Shown here: piece after piece, positions 8,624 through 16,797 of the stretch
How positions within the stretch are numbered: the first letter of the stretch is position 1
How the letters are laid out: each line of letters starts with the position of its first letter
Assembly (NCBI RefSeq): GCF_002797715.1
Contig: NZ_PGFF01000001.1
Span: forward strand, 620,001-684,000
Source: Diaminobutyricimonas aerilata
GTDB taxonomy: Bacteria; Actinomycetota; Actinomycetes; Actinomycetales; Microbacteriaceae
Direction: 5' to 3'
Length of the DNA: 64,000 nt
Made by a program: the position numbers and the translations under genes
The notes under the pieces: model-generated
What the model was told of the DNA's origin: nothing
Seen by the model: the letters and a program-made list of their open reading frames with translations, nothing else
The model's database searches: none

Positions 8624-9910
8624 ATGCGTTCGAAGTGGATCGCATCCGTCGCGGCGATGGCCGCGGTCGGGGTCGTGCTCACCGGCTGCTCGGCCGGTCC
8701 GGAGCGTGACGAGAACACCCTCAAGATGTGGCACTTCGAGGGCGAGAACAGCGCGATGGGCATCGCCTGGGAGCGCGCCATCGAGATCTTCGAAGAGGAG
8801 ACCGGCGCCAAGGTCGAGTTCGAGGCCAAGGGCTTCGAGCAGATCCGTTCGACGGCGAGCCAGGTGCTCAACTCCGACGAGGCCCCCGACGTGCTCGAGT
8901 ACGCGAAGGGCAACGCGACCGCGGGCCTGCTCGCGAGCCAGGGTCTGCTGACCGACATCTCGGATGCGGTCGAGGAGTACGGCTGGGACGAGAAGCTCGC
9001 GCCCGCCCTCCAGACCACCGCGCGCTACTCCGAAGAGGGCGTCATGGGCTCGGGCGAGTGGTACGGCGTGCCGAACTACGGCGAGTTCGTCACCGTCTAC
9101 TACAACAAGGACGCGTTCGCCGCTCAGGGCATCGAGGTGCCGACCACGCTCGCCGACTTCGAGGCGGCGATGCAGAAGTTCGCCGACGCCGGCATCACCC
9201 CGCTCGCCGAGGCCGGCCTCGAGTACCCGCTCGGCCAGCTCTTCTACCAGCTCGCTCTGAGCCAGGCGGACCGCCAGTGGGTCAACGACTACCAGCTCTA
9301 CGAGAACGAGGTCGACTGGCAGGGCGAGGCGCTCACCTACGCTGCCGACAAGATCAAGGAGTACGTCGACAAGGGCTTCATCTCGCCCGACGCCTCGGGT
9401 CTCAAGGCGGAAGACGCGGGCGTCTCCTTCATCAGCGGCGAGTCGCCGATCTTCGTCTCGGGCAGCTGGTGGTACGGCCGCTTCCTCGACGAGATCGACT
9501 CGTTCGAGATGGGCATCTTCGAGTTCCCGGAATCCGACCTGGTTCCCGGCAGCGCCGGCAACATGTGGGTCGTCCCAGCCTCGGCGCCGAACGCCGACCT
9601 CGCCTACGAGTTCATCGACATCACCATGCGCCCGGAGATCCAGGCCCTGCTCGGCAACAACGGCGGACTCCCCGTCGCGGCCGACGTCGCCGACATCACG
9701 GATGAGCGCAGCAAGCAGCTCGTCGAGGCCTTCAACGCGATCAACGAGCGCGACGGCCTCGCCTTCTACCCCGACTGGCCCACCCCGACGTTCTACGACG
9801 CCCTCGTCGCCGAACTGCAGGAGGTCGTGAATGGCACGAAGGAACCGGCCGACGCGCTCACCTCTCTCGGCGAGGAGTACGACTCCTACGCCGCGGACTT
9901 CCGCGAGTAG
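8624..9910 (+). CDS. Sugar ABC transporter substrate-binding lipoprotein
   Basis: A 428-residue carbohydrate-binding lipoprotein. The signal peptide starts MRSKWIASVAAMAAVGVVL and ends in a lipobox LTGC. The mature part opens with LKMWHFEGENSAMGIAWERA and has the SDEAPDVLEYAKG element of CUT1 binding proteins. The ATG at 8624 has an excellent AAAGGAGA ribosome-binding site 6 nt upstream; a longer in-frame reading back to 8447 would run through the promoter. It belongs with permeases at 9982 and 10956 and the alpha-xylosidase at 11883. A strong hairpin after its stop probably keeps its expression above that of the permeases. Confidence 0.92.
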   Translation: MRSKWIASVAAMAAVGVVLTGCSAGPERDENTLKMWHFEGENSAMGIAWERAIEIFEEETGAKVEFEAKGFEQIRSTASQVLNSDEAPDVLEYAKGNATAGLLASQGLLTDISDAVEEYGWDEKLAPALQTTARYSEEGVMGSGEWYGVPNYGEFVTVYYNKDAFAAQGIEVPTTLADFEAAMQKFADAGITPLAEAGLEYPLGQLFYQLALSQADRQWVNDYQLYENEVDWQGEALTYAADKIKEYVDKGFISPDASGLKAEDAGVSFISGESPIFVSGSWWYGRFLDEIDSFEMGIFEFPESDLVPGSAGNMWVVPASAPNADLAYEFIDITMRPEIQALLGNNGGLPVAADVADITDERSKQLVEAFNAINERDGLAFYPDWPTPTFYDALVAELQEVVNGTKEPADALTSLGEEYDSYAADFRE

Positions 9911-9930
9911 TCCGACACCGTCCGCACCAC

Positions 9931-9961
9931 CCCGCGGGCCGGGCACGACCCGGCCCGCGGG
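9931..9961 (+). terminator. Intercistronic hairpin between binding protein and permease genes
   Basis: A perfect 13-bp inverted repeat (CCCGCGGGCCGGG at 9931-9943, complement at 9949-9961) around a 5-nt loop lies in the 71-bp gap. It lacks a T-run. By analogy with malE-malF, it probably attenuates read-through or protects the upstream message, giving an excess of binding protein over permease. Confidence 0.65.
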
Positions 9962-9981
9962 ACCGCACCCCAGGAGGAGCG

Positions 9982-10959
9982 ATGGCATCCACGGTGCCCT
10001 TCGTGCGCGGCTCGCGCCGCACGCGCGTCCGCGTCGACGACGATGAGCTGATCCCCGGCCGCGGAGGCCGCGGCGTCTATTGGCTGTACTTGCTGCCCGG
10101 GTTCGCTCTGCTCACCCTGGTGGTCATCGTGCCGCTCGTGTGGAACGTGTACCTCAGCTTCACCGAGTGGCGCGGCATCCGCCCGCCCGAGTTCATCGGC
10201 CTCGAGAACTGGGCCGAGCTCTTCGCCGACGAGGCCTTCTGGGCGTCGTTCCGCAACAGCCTCGCGATGATCGTCGCGATGGTGATCCTGCCCACGGGCA
10301 TCGGCCTCGTGCTCGCGTCGGTGCTCTTCGACGTGATCGGCAAGCGCTTCGGCGGCCGGGTCGCGAGCTTCCTGCGAGCCACCTACTACCTGCCCCAGAT
10401 CCTCCCCGTCGCGATCGCCGGCATCGTCATCGGCTGGATCCTCCGCCCGCAGAACGGCGCGCTCAACACGATCCTCACCGACCTCGGCCTCGGCGACCTG
10501 ACCCGCAACTGGCTCGGGAGCCCCGACACCGCGCTCGGCAGCATCATGGTCGTGCTCGTCTGGGTGCAGCTCGGCTACCCGGTCGTCATCTTCATGGCGG
10601 CGCTGCAGCGTGTCGACCCGGAGCTGTACGAGGCGGCCGAGCTCGACGGCGCCGGATGGTGGGACCGGTTCCGCTCGATCACCGTGCCGAGCATCCGTCC
10701 TGAGGTGTTCGTCGTGACGCTGACCTGCACGATCGCCGCGCTCAAGGTCTTCGGACCCATCTACGTGCTGACCCGCGGCGGGCCCGGCGACTCGACGCTC
10801 GTGCCGAGCTACTACGCCTACAGCGAGTTCTTCCAGTCGCAGCAGGTGGGCTACGGCGCCACCATCGCGACCGCCCTGACGGTGCTCATCGGCATCGTGT
10901 CGATCGTGTTCATCCGCGCGCAGAACGCCGCGGAGCGCAAGGAGAGGGAGGGACGATGA
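9982..10959 (+). CDS. Sugar ABC transporter permease, MalF type
   Basis: A 325-residue membrane protein with about six transmembrane helices, the first at about residues 32-54 (YWLYLLPGFALLTLVVIVPLV). The EAA loop reads ELYEAAELDGAGWWDRFRSITVPSIRP. A basic N-terminus (SRRTRVRVDDDE) stays in the cytoplasm. The start is marked by an AGGAGG-type site (caggaggagc). The stop overlaps the next gene's ATG (ATGA). It works with the binding protein at 8624; as in the first operon, the ATPase must come from elsewhere. Confidence 0.9.
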   Translation: MASTVPFVRGSRRTRVRVDDDELIPGRGGRGVYWLYLLPGFALLTLVVIVPLVWNVYLSFTEWRGIRPPEFIGLENWAELFADEAFWASFRNSLAMIVAMVILPTGIGLVLASVLFDVIGKRFGGRVASFLRATYYLPQILPVAIAGIVIGWILRPQNGALNTILTDLGLGDLTRNWLGSPDTALGSIMVVLVWVQLGYPVVIFMAALQRVDPELYEAAELDGAGWWDRFRSITVPSIRPEVFVVTLTCTIAALKVFGPIYVLTRGGPGDSTLVPSYYAYSEFFQSQQVGYGATIATALTVLIGIVSIVFIRAQNAAERKEREGR

Positions 10960-11849
10960 GCACCTCGAGCCCGTCGCTCACCGCCGTGCCGGCCACGCCG
11001 CGCAAGATCCGCAAGGCCCGCGGACGCCGCCCCACCTTCGGGCAGTGGGTCCTGCTCGCCGCCGCCTTCGTCGTGGCGCTCGTGATCGCGTTCCCGTTCC
11101 TGCTGATCCTCATCAACTCGTTCAAGTCGCCCGCCGACTACAACACGAGCGGGCCGCTCGCGCTGCCGAGCTCCCTCTACTTCGACGGCCTCGTCGCGTT
11201 CTGGGAGCGCGTGAACTTCCCCGAGAAGCTCTGGAACTCGTTCTGGACGAGCGGACTCGTGGCGATCTTCGCTGTGCTGGTGTCGGTGCTCAACGCCTTC
11301 GCGATCGGCATCGGCCGTGTGCGCGGACGCACCTGGATCATCGTGATCTTCCTGCTCGCGAACCTGCTGCCGCAGGAGGCGCTGCTCTACCCGCTGTACT
11401 ACATGTTCAAGGAGATCGGGCTCTACAACAGCGGCTGGGCGGTCGTCATCATCTTCACGGTCGTGCAGAGCGCGTTCGGCACCTACCTGCTCTCGGCCGT
11501 CTACGGCACCTTCCCCAAGGAGGTGCTCGAGGCCGCCGCGCTCGACGGCGCCGGGCGCTGGACGATCCTCTGGCGCGTCATCGTGCCGATCAGTCGGCCG
11601 ACGCTCAGCGTGCTGCTCATCTTCTTCTTCATCTGGACGTGGAACGAATTCCTCATCCCGTTGACGTTCCTCGTGAGCAACGCCACCCAGACGGTGCCGG
11701 TCGCGATCAGCGTGCTGCAGGGCGACCGCCTGATGGACGTCACGACGACGAGCGCGTCCGCGCTGCTCGGCGTCATCCCGACGCTCATCTTCTTCCTCAT
11801 CTTCCAGCGCACGCTCACGCGCGGCATCACCGCCGGTGCCGTCAAGTAG
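10956..11849 (+). CDS. Sugar ABC transporter permease, MalG type
   Basis: A 297-residue permease with six predicted membrane segments and an EAA loop (EVLEAAALDGAGRWTILWRVIVPISRP). The N-terminal 28 residues are basic and cytosolic (RKIRKARGRR). It forms a heterodimer with the preceding permease, to which it is translationally coupled. The downstream alpha-xylosidase starts 33 bp later with its own ribosome-binding site. Confidence 0.9.
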   Translation: MSTSSPSLTAVPATPRKIRKARGRRPTFGQWVLLAAAFVVALVIAFPFLLILINSFKSPADYNTSGPLALPSSLYFDGLVAFWERVNFPEKLWNSFWTSGLVAIFAVLVSVLNAFAIGIGRVRGRTWIIVIFLLANLLPQEALLYPLYYMFKEIGLYNSGWAVVIIFTVVQSAFGTYLLSAVYGTFPKEVLEAAALDGAGRWTILWRVIVPISRPTLSVLLIFFFIWTWNEFLIPLTFLVSNATQTVPVAISVLQGDRLMDVTTTSASALLGVIPTLIFFLIFQRTLTRGITAGAVK

Positions 11850-11882
11850 CGTCGCGCCCAGGTTCCATCCGGAAAGGCATCC

Positions 11883-14222
11883 ATGAAGTTCACCGACGGG
11901 TTCTGGCAGCTCCGCCCCGGGGTCACCGCGCTCTACGCGCAGGAGGTCCGGGCGATCGAGCAGCGGGGGGACAGCCTCGTCATCACCGCTCCGACGAAGA
12001 AGATCGAGTCGCGCGGCGACACGCTCAACCGCCCCGTGCTGACGGTCACGCTGAACTCGCCGCTGCCCGGCGTGATCGGTGTCAAGGTCGAGCACTTCCA
12101 GGGCGGGCATGACCGCCTCGGCTTCGACCTCGTCGGCGCCGCGGAGGGTTCCGGCGAGATCGAGATCACGGAGGCGGGGGCGACACTCACGAGCGGCTCC
12201 CTCACCGCTCGGGTCACCCCGGGCGCCCCGTGGAACCTCACCTTCGAGTCCGGCGGCCGCGTGCTCACGAGCAGCGGGCACAAGTCCGTCGGCTACATGC
12301 AGCTCGCCCCCGACGCGCAGGTCGACGGCGGCCCGATCGGCAACGCCCGCATGTCGACCCCCGGCGGGCCGGCGACGACCTACATGCACGAGCAGCTCTC
12401 ACTCGGCGTGGGGGAGTACGTCTACGGACTCGGCGAACGGTTCGGCCCGCTCATCAAGAACGGGCAGACGGTCGACGTCTGGAACGCCGACGGCGGCACC
12501 TCGAGCGAGCAGGCGTACAAGAACGTGCCGTTCTACCTCACCAACCGCGGCTACGGCGTGCTCGTCGACCACCCCGGTCACGTGTCGTTCGAGGTCGGGT
12601 CGGAGACGGTCGAGCGCGTGCAGTTCTCGACGCCGGGCGAGTCGATCCAGTACTACGTGATCGACGGCGAGGGCACTCCCAAGGGCGTGCTCGAGCGGTA
12701 CACCGCGCTCACCGGCCGTCCGGCGACCGTACCGGCGTGGTCGTACGGCCTGTGGCTCTCGACGAGCTTCACGACCGACTACGACGAGGCGACCGTCACC
12801 GGCTTCATCGAGGGGATGGCCGAGCGCGACATCCCGCTCAGCGTCTTCCACTTCGACTGCTTCTGGATGCGCGAGTTCAACTGGTGCGACTTCGAGTGGG
12901 ACCCGGCGGTGTTCCCCGACCCCGAGGGCATGCTCGCGCGCCTGCACGAGCGCGACCTGCGCGTGTGCGTGTGGATCAACCCGTACATCGGTCAGCGCTC
13001 GCCGCTCTTCGCCGAGGCGAAGGACGCCGGCTACCTCGTCACGAACCCCGACGGTTCCGTCTGGCAGTGGGACCTGTGGCAGGCCGGCATGGGACTCGTC
13101 GACTTCACGAACCCGGATGCGACGGCCTGGTATCAGGGCAAGCTGCGGGCCCTCATCGACCAGGGTGTCGACGCCTTCAAGACGGACTTCGGCGAGCGCA
13201 TCCCGCTCGGGGTCGACTACTTCGACGGTTCCGACCCGGAGCCGATGCACAACTGGTACACCCAGCTGTACAACAAGGCGGTCTTCGAGGTGCTCGAAGA
13301 GGCCCGCGGCAAGGGTGAGGCGGTGCTCTTCGCCCGCTCCGCGACGACCGGCGGCCAGCAGATGCCCGTGCACTGGGGTGGCGACAACACCTCGAGCTAC
13401 GAGTCGATGGCCGAGTCGCTGCGCGGCGGCCTCTCGCTCGCCTTCAGCGGCTTCGGCTACTGGAGCCACGACATCGGCGGATTCGAGGGAAAGCCGGACT
13501 CCGGCGTGTTCAAGCGCTGGGCCGCGTTCGGGCTGCTCTCGAGCCACAGCCGGCTGCACGGCTCGAGCTCGTACCGCGTGCCGTGGATCTTCGACGAGGG
13601 CGACGAGGCGCCGGGCCAGTCGGCCGTCGAGGTGACGCGGGCGTTCACGAAGCTCAAGTTGCGGCTCATGCCGTACCTCTACGCCGCCGGCGCGGAGGCG
13701 GCCGCATCCGGAACCCCCGTGATGCGTCCGATGCAGCTCGAATTCCCGGGCGACCCCGCGGTCGATCACCTCGACCGCCAGTACCTGCTCGGACCGGACC
13801 TGCTCGTGGCTCCGGTGTTCAGCGCGACGGGTGAGGTCACCTTCTATCTGCCGCACGGCACCTGGACGAACTGGTTCACCGGCGAGCAGGTCGCCGGGGG
13901 CGCGTGGCGCACCGAGACGCACGGGTTCGACACCGTGCCGCTCTATGTGCGCGAGGGCGCCGTGCTGCCGATCGGCGCACGCGACGACCGTGCCGACTAC
14001 GACTACCTCGACGGGCTCACCCTCGAGGTGTACCCGGGTGGAGGTGACCGCGAGGTCACCGTCACCGCGCCCGACGGCACGACCGCGGTCTACCGCGTCG
14101 AGCGCACGGAAGGGTCGGTGCGCGTCAGCTCCGACGCGACCGCGCCGTTCTCCGTGCGGCTGCGCGGCCGCGACGCGGTCGCGGCCGCCGACGGAGTCGC
14201 CCAGCTCTCGCTGGTCGAGTAG
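11883..14222 (+). CDS. yicI: Alpha-xylosidase, GH31 (YicI family)
   Basis: A 779-residue GH31 enzyme very like E. coli YicI (772 residues), which removes alpha-linked xylose from the non-reducing end of isoprimeverose and xyloglucan oligosaccharides. The N-terminus (MKFTDGFWQLRPGV...KVEHFQGG) matches the YicI beta-sandwich start. The nucleophile lies in FKTDFGERIP (D435) and the acid/base in HWGGDNTSSYESM (D501); their spacing of 66 residues equals that of D416 and D482 in YicI. There is no signal peptide, so it is cytosolic. The start follows a GGAAAGG site. The last four codons (Leu-Val-Glu-stop) coincide with the first 12 bases of a dispersed repeat element, so the native C-terminus may have been replaced. 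Confidence 0.93.
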   Translation: MKFTDGFWQLRPGVTALYAQEVRAIEQRGDSLVITAPTKKIESRGDTLNRPVLTVTLNSPLPGVIGVKVEHFQGGHDRLGFDLVGAAEGSGEIEITEAGATLTSGSLTARVTPGAPWNLTFESGGRVLTSSGHKSVGYMQLAPDAQVDGGPIGNARMSTPGGPATTYMHEQLSLGVGEYVYGLGERFGPLIKNGQTVDVWNADGGTSSEQAYKNVPFYLTNRGYGVLVDHPGHVSFEVGSETVERVQFSTPGESIQYYVIDGEGTPKGVLERYTALTGRPATVPAWSYGLWLSTSFTTDYDEATVTGFIEGMAERDIPLSVFHFDCFWMREFNWCDFEWDPAVFPDPEGMLARLHERDLRVCVWINPYIGQRSPLFAEAKDAGYLVTNPDGSVWQWDLWQAGMGLVDFTNPDATAWYQGKLRALIDQGVDAFKTDFGERIPLGVDYFDGSDPEPMHNWYTQLYNKAVFEVLEEARGKGEAVLFARSATTGGQQMPVHWGGDNTSSYESMAESLRGGLSLAFSGFGYWSHDIGGFEGKPDSGVFKRWAAFGLLSSHSRLHGSSSYRVPWIFDEGDEAPGQSAVEVTRAFTKLKLRLMPYLYAAGAEAAASGTPVMRPMQLEFPGDPAVDHLDRQYLLGPDLLVAPVFSATGEVTFYLPHGTWTNWFTGEQVAGGAWRTETHGFDTVPLYVREGAVLPIGARDDRADYDYLDGLTLEVYPGGGDREVTVTAPDGTTAVYRVERTEGSVRVSSDATAPFSVRLRGRDAVAAADGVAQLSLVE

Positions 14223-14354
14223 GCGCGGCGGAGCCCGCCGTTTCGAGACCGGTCGCGCGGCCGATCCCTTTCGACGGGCTCAGGGAACGTCACGTTCGCT
14301 GAGCCTGTCGAAGCCGGTCGTGCGGCCGATCCCTTTCGACGGGCTCCCGGAACG
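14211..14354. repeat. Cluster of short dispersed repeat elements after yicI
   Basis: A 40-bp element starting CTGGTCGAGTAGGCGCGGCG (14211-14250) matches 53102-53141 at 38 of 40 positions. It is followed by two copies of a 41-bp unit (14249-14289 and 14314-14354) containing CCGATCCCTTTCGACGGGCTC, and a GAGCCTGTCGAAG core (14301-14313) also seen at 41751, 41796 and 54472. These are palindromic, non-coding, TCGA-rich repeats typical of Microbacteriaceae intergenic regions and may end transcription. No gene is visible between 14223 and 14501. Confidence 0.75.
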
Positions 14355-14501
14355 GAGTCCTGGGCATCCGCATCATTCGACAACCGAATGCCAGCCAGAG
14401 CCCAGGCGATGCGGGAACGGGGGAGGCCCGTCGTTAGGCTGGAAACTCCGCGCCCCGACGACGCTGCGCTCGCCCCACCTCCCTCGTTCCAAGGATCTTC
14501 T

Positions 14502-15731
14502 GTGACCACCGTCGTCCATCCGGGTGACTCGCTGACCGGCCGTCAGCGCCTCGTCTACGTGCTCGTGCTCGGCGCGCTCACCGCGCTCGGCCCGTTCACG
14601 ATCGACCTCTACCTGCCGGCGTTCCCGGCACTCGAGGCCGACCTCGACGTGTCGGCGGCCGCCATCCAGCTCACCCTGACCGCGACCACCATCGGGTTCG
14701 CCGTCGGGCAGCTGCTCGTCGGGCCGTGGAGCGACAAGGTCGGGCGACGCACGCCGCTCATCATCGCGACCGCCGTGCACATCCTCGCGAGCTTCGGCGC
14801 GGCGCTCGCCCCCGACTTCGGCTGGCTCGCCGTGTTCCGCGTGCTGCAGGGGGTCGGCACCGCCGCGGGCGGCGTCGTCGCGATGGCGATGGTGCGCGAC
14901 CTGTTCGGCGGATACCCGCTCGTGCGGATGCTCTCGCGACTCGCGCTCGTGAACGGACTCGCGCCCATCCTCGCGCCGGTCATCGGATCGCAGCTGCTGC
15001 AGGTGGTGGACTGGCGCGGCATCTTCGTCTTCCTCGCCGCCTACGGCGTGCTCGTGATCATCGCGGCGATGTTCCTCATCGTCGAGACCCTGCCGCCGTC
15101 GCGGCGGGTCGATCCCGGGCATTCGACGGCGCGGCAGCGGTACAAGGCGCTCTTCTCCGACCGCGTGTTCGTGGGCGTGGCGATCGTCGCCGGCATGAAC
15201 TTCTCCGGGCTGTTCGCCTACCTCTCCTCGTCGTCGTTCCTCTTCCAGGACGTCTACGGACTCAACGCGCAGGAGTACGGCCTCCTGTTCGGCATCAACT
15301 CCGTCGGGGTCGTCGCCGGCGTGCAGATCTCGTCGCGGCTGGCGAAGTTCTTCGGCCCGCAGTGGATCATCGCGGCTGCGACCGTCGTGCAGTTGCTCGC
15401 CGCGATCGCGATCGTGCTGCTCGATCAGGCGGGCGCAGGACTGATCGGCATCATGGTGCCGCTGTGGTTCTTCATCCTCTCGTGCGGATTCTGCTTCCCG
15501 TGCGTGCAGGTGCTCGCGCTCGTCAACCACGGCAAGGAGGCCGGCACCGCCGCGTCCGTGCTGGGTGCCGTCAACTTCGGACTCGCCGGGCTCATCTCGC
15601 CCGTCGTCGGCCTGTTCGACATCGTCGACGCGGTGCCGATGGGCGGCGTGATGATCTGCACGACCCTCGTGTCGATCGCCGCGCTGTGGTTCATCGTGCG
15701 TCCCCGCACGGTGCCCGCACTGAGCCGCTGA
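14502..15731 (+). CDS. MFS multidrug efflux transporter, Bcr/CflA family
   Basis: A 409-residue major facilitator with 12 predicted membrane helices. The Bcr/CflA signature is clear in the first helix (GPFTIDLYLPAFPALEADL), and the loop 2-3 motif reads GPWSDKVGRRTPL. Members export drugs such as bicyclomycin or chloramphenicol by proton antiport; the substrate here is unknown. The GTG at 14502 was chosen for the AAGGA site 6 nt upstream and because helix 1 begins soon after. An in-frame ATG at 14388 would add an unlikely Arg/Pro-rich extension. A -10-like TAGGCT at 14435-14440 would give a leader of about 55 nt. Confidence 0.88.
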   Translation: MTTVVHPGDSLTGRQRLVYVLVLGALTALGPFTIDLYLPAFPALEADLDVSAAAIQLTLTATTIGFAVGQLLVGPWSDKVGRRTPLIIATAVHILASFGAALAPDFGWLAVFRVLQGVGTAAGGVVAMAMVRDLFGGYPLVRMLSRLALVNGLAPILAPVIGSQLLQVVDWRGIFVFLAAYGVLVIIAAMFLIVETLPPSRRVDPGHSTARQRYKALFSDRVFVGVAIVAGMNFSGLFAYLSSSSFLFQDVYGLNAQEYGLLFGINSVGVVAGVQISSRLAKFFGPQWIIAAATVVQLLAAIAIVLLDQAGAGLIGIMVPLWFFILSCGFCFPCVQVLALVNHGKEAGTAASVLGAVNFGLAGLISPVVGLFDIVDAVPMGGVMICTTLVSIAALWFIVRPRTVPALSR

Positions 15732-15765
15732 CGAGCCCGATCGACGAGGGACGCGGCGCCGGCGG

Positions 15766-16269
15766 TCACGCGAGCGCCGCGTAGTACTCCTTCAGCGCAG
15801 GGTAGTAGTCGTCGAAGGCGATCGCGTCGACGTCGTGGCCCTCGATCGCGGCGGTCAGGCGGTCCAGGTAGTACTCCCATCCGGGCCCGACGTTCGACAT
15901 GTCGTCGTCGGCGAGCAGCTGGGCGAAGGTGAGCGTGGTCATCCCCTCCTCCGGCGAGTGCTCGAGCTCGAACCGGAGGTGCCAGTGCTGCTCCCCGACC
16001 GCCGTGTCCGCGGCGAAGCGCCGGGGAGGGTCGCACTCCCGGATGACGTACTCCTCCGGCTCGACGTCCTCGCCCTCGGCGGTCATGAAGAACGAGATCC
16101 GGCCGGTGCGCGGGTCGCCCTCCCAGCGGCCGATCCAGCGCTCCAGCCGGTCCGATTCGGTGAGGGCGGCCCAGACGGCTTCGGGAGCGGCGCGGTAGCG
16201 GCGCGTGAGGCGCACCTCTCGGCCGCGGGGTCCGTCGCCGACCGTGCCGGTGGGGCGGGGCGTGCTCAT
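15766..16269 (-). CDS. SRPBCC (AHSA1/Aha1-type) ligand-binding protein
   Basis: A 167-residue START-like domain protein: the N-terminal LTRRYRAAPEAVWAALTESDRLERWIG and the later WEYYLDRLTAAIEGHD are typical of the AHSA1/activator of Hsp90-like subgroup. Such proteins bind hydrophobic ligands; in bacteria they are often paired with ArsR regulators, as here. Its ATG overlaps the ArsR stop by 4 bp (ATGA), so the two are co-translated. The ligand is unknown. Confidence 0.85.
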   Translation of the reverse strand: MSTPRPTGTVGDGPRGREVRLTRRYRAAPEAVWAALTESDRLERWIGRWEGDPRTGRISFFMTAEGEDVEPEEYVIRECDPPRRFAADTAVGEQHWHLRFELEHSPEEGMTTLTFAQLLADDDMSNVGPGWEYYLDRLTAAIEGHDVDAIAFDDYYPALKEYYAALA

Positions 16270-16616
16270 GCGATCTCCTCTTCATCGGGGCGTGCAGTGG
16301 CGTGGTCGCGCACCGTGCGGCGCACCTCGAGCTCGAGCGCATCCAGCGCGGATGCGGCGACTGGCGGGCGTCGCAGCGCCGCGCAGAACGCCTCGACCGT
16401 GTCGAGCGACTCGGGCCGCAGGCGGTAGCGCCGGTGGCGGCCCTCGGCCGTCACTGCGACGAGTCCCGACTCGAGCAACACCCGCAGGTGCCGGCTCACG
16501 GCGGGACGGCTGATCGGCTCGCCGGCGGCCAGTTCTCCCGCCGTGAGCGGCCCGACCGCGAGCGCCGTGAGCAGGCGCCTGCGCACCGGGTCGGCCAAGC
16601 CGTCGAACGCGTCCAC
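16266..16616 (-). CDS. ArsR-family transcriptional repressor
   Basis: A 116-residue winged-helix protein: FDGLADPVRRRLLTALAVGPLTAGELAA, then recognition helix SRPAVSRHLRVLLESGLV and wing GRHRRYRL. No cysteine pair for metal sensing is visible, so it belongs to the ArsR/SRPBCC-linked subgroup rather than the metal sensors. The GTG start at 16616 lies 6 nt after a -10 TACGCT (16623-16628, minus strand) and next to a perfect palindrome (16621-16646), strongly suggesting a leaderless, autorepressed transcript. It controls itself and the SRPBCC gene. Confidence 0.88.
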   Translation of the reverse strand: MDAFDGLADPVRRRLLTALAVGPLTAGELAAGEPISRPAVSRHLRVLLESGLVAVTAEGRHRRYRLRPESLDTVEAFCAALRRPPVAASALDALELEVRRTVRDHATARPDEEEIA

Positions 16617-16620
16617 GGCA

Positions 16621-16651
16621 AAAGCGTAACCGTTAGGTTACGCTTTGTCGA
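16621..16651 (-). promoter_or_regulatory. ArsR promoter with overlapping palindromic operator
   Basis: AAAGCGTAACC (16621-16631) and its exact complement (16636-16646) flank GTTA: 11-bp arms of a 26-bp palindrome. On the minus strand a -35 TCGACA (16646-16651) and a -10 TACGCT (16623-16628) are 17 bp apart and straddle it, with the GTG start at +1. Binding of ArsR would occlude the promoter. Confidence 0.8.
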
Positions 16652-16797
16652 GAGCGTCCCGGCGAAGACGTCGGGAAGAGGTGCTCGCCCGGCAAACCTG
16701 AACGGCAGGTCGGGACGTGGCGACCACCGGTCCGGGGCTCGGGGTCGGAGGCTAGAGTCGATCCGCACGCCAGGGTGCAGGATCCGGGAGGAACTCC

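Noticed and set aside
15425-16342. A 305-codon minus-strand frame across the end of the MFS gene and the SRPBCC gene
   Set aside because: It is out of frame with both recognisable proteins and consists of Arg/Pro-rich low-complexity sequence.
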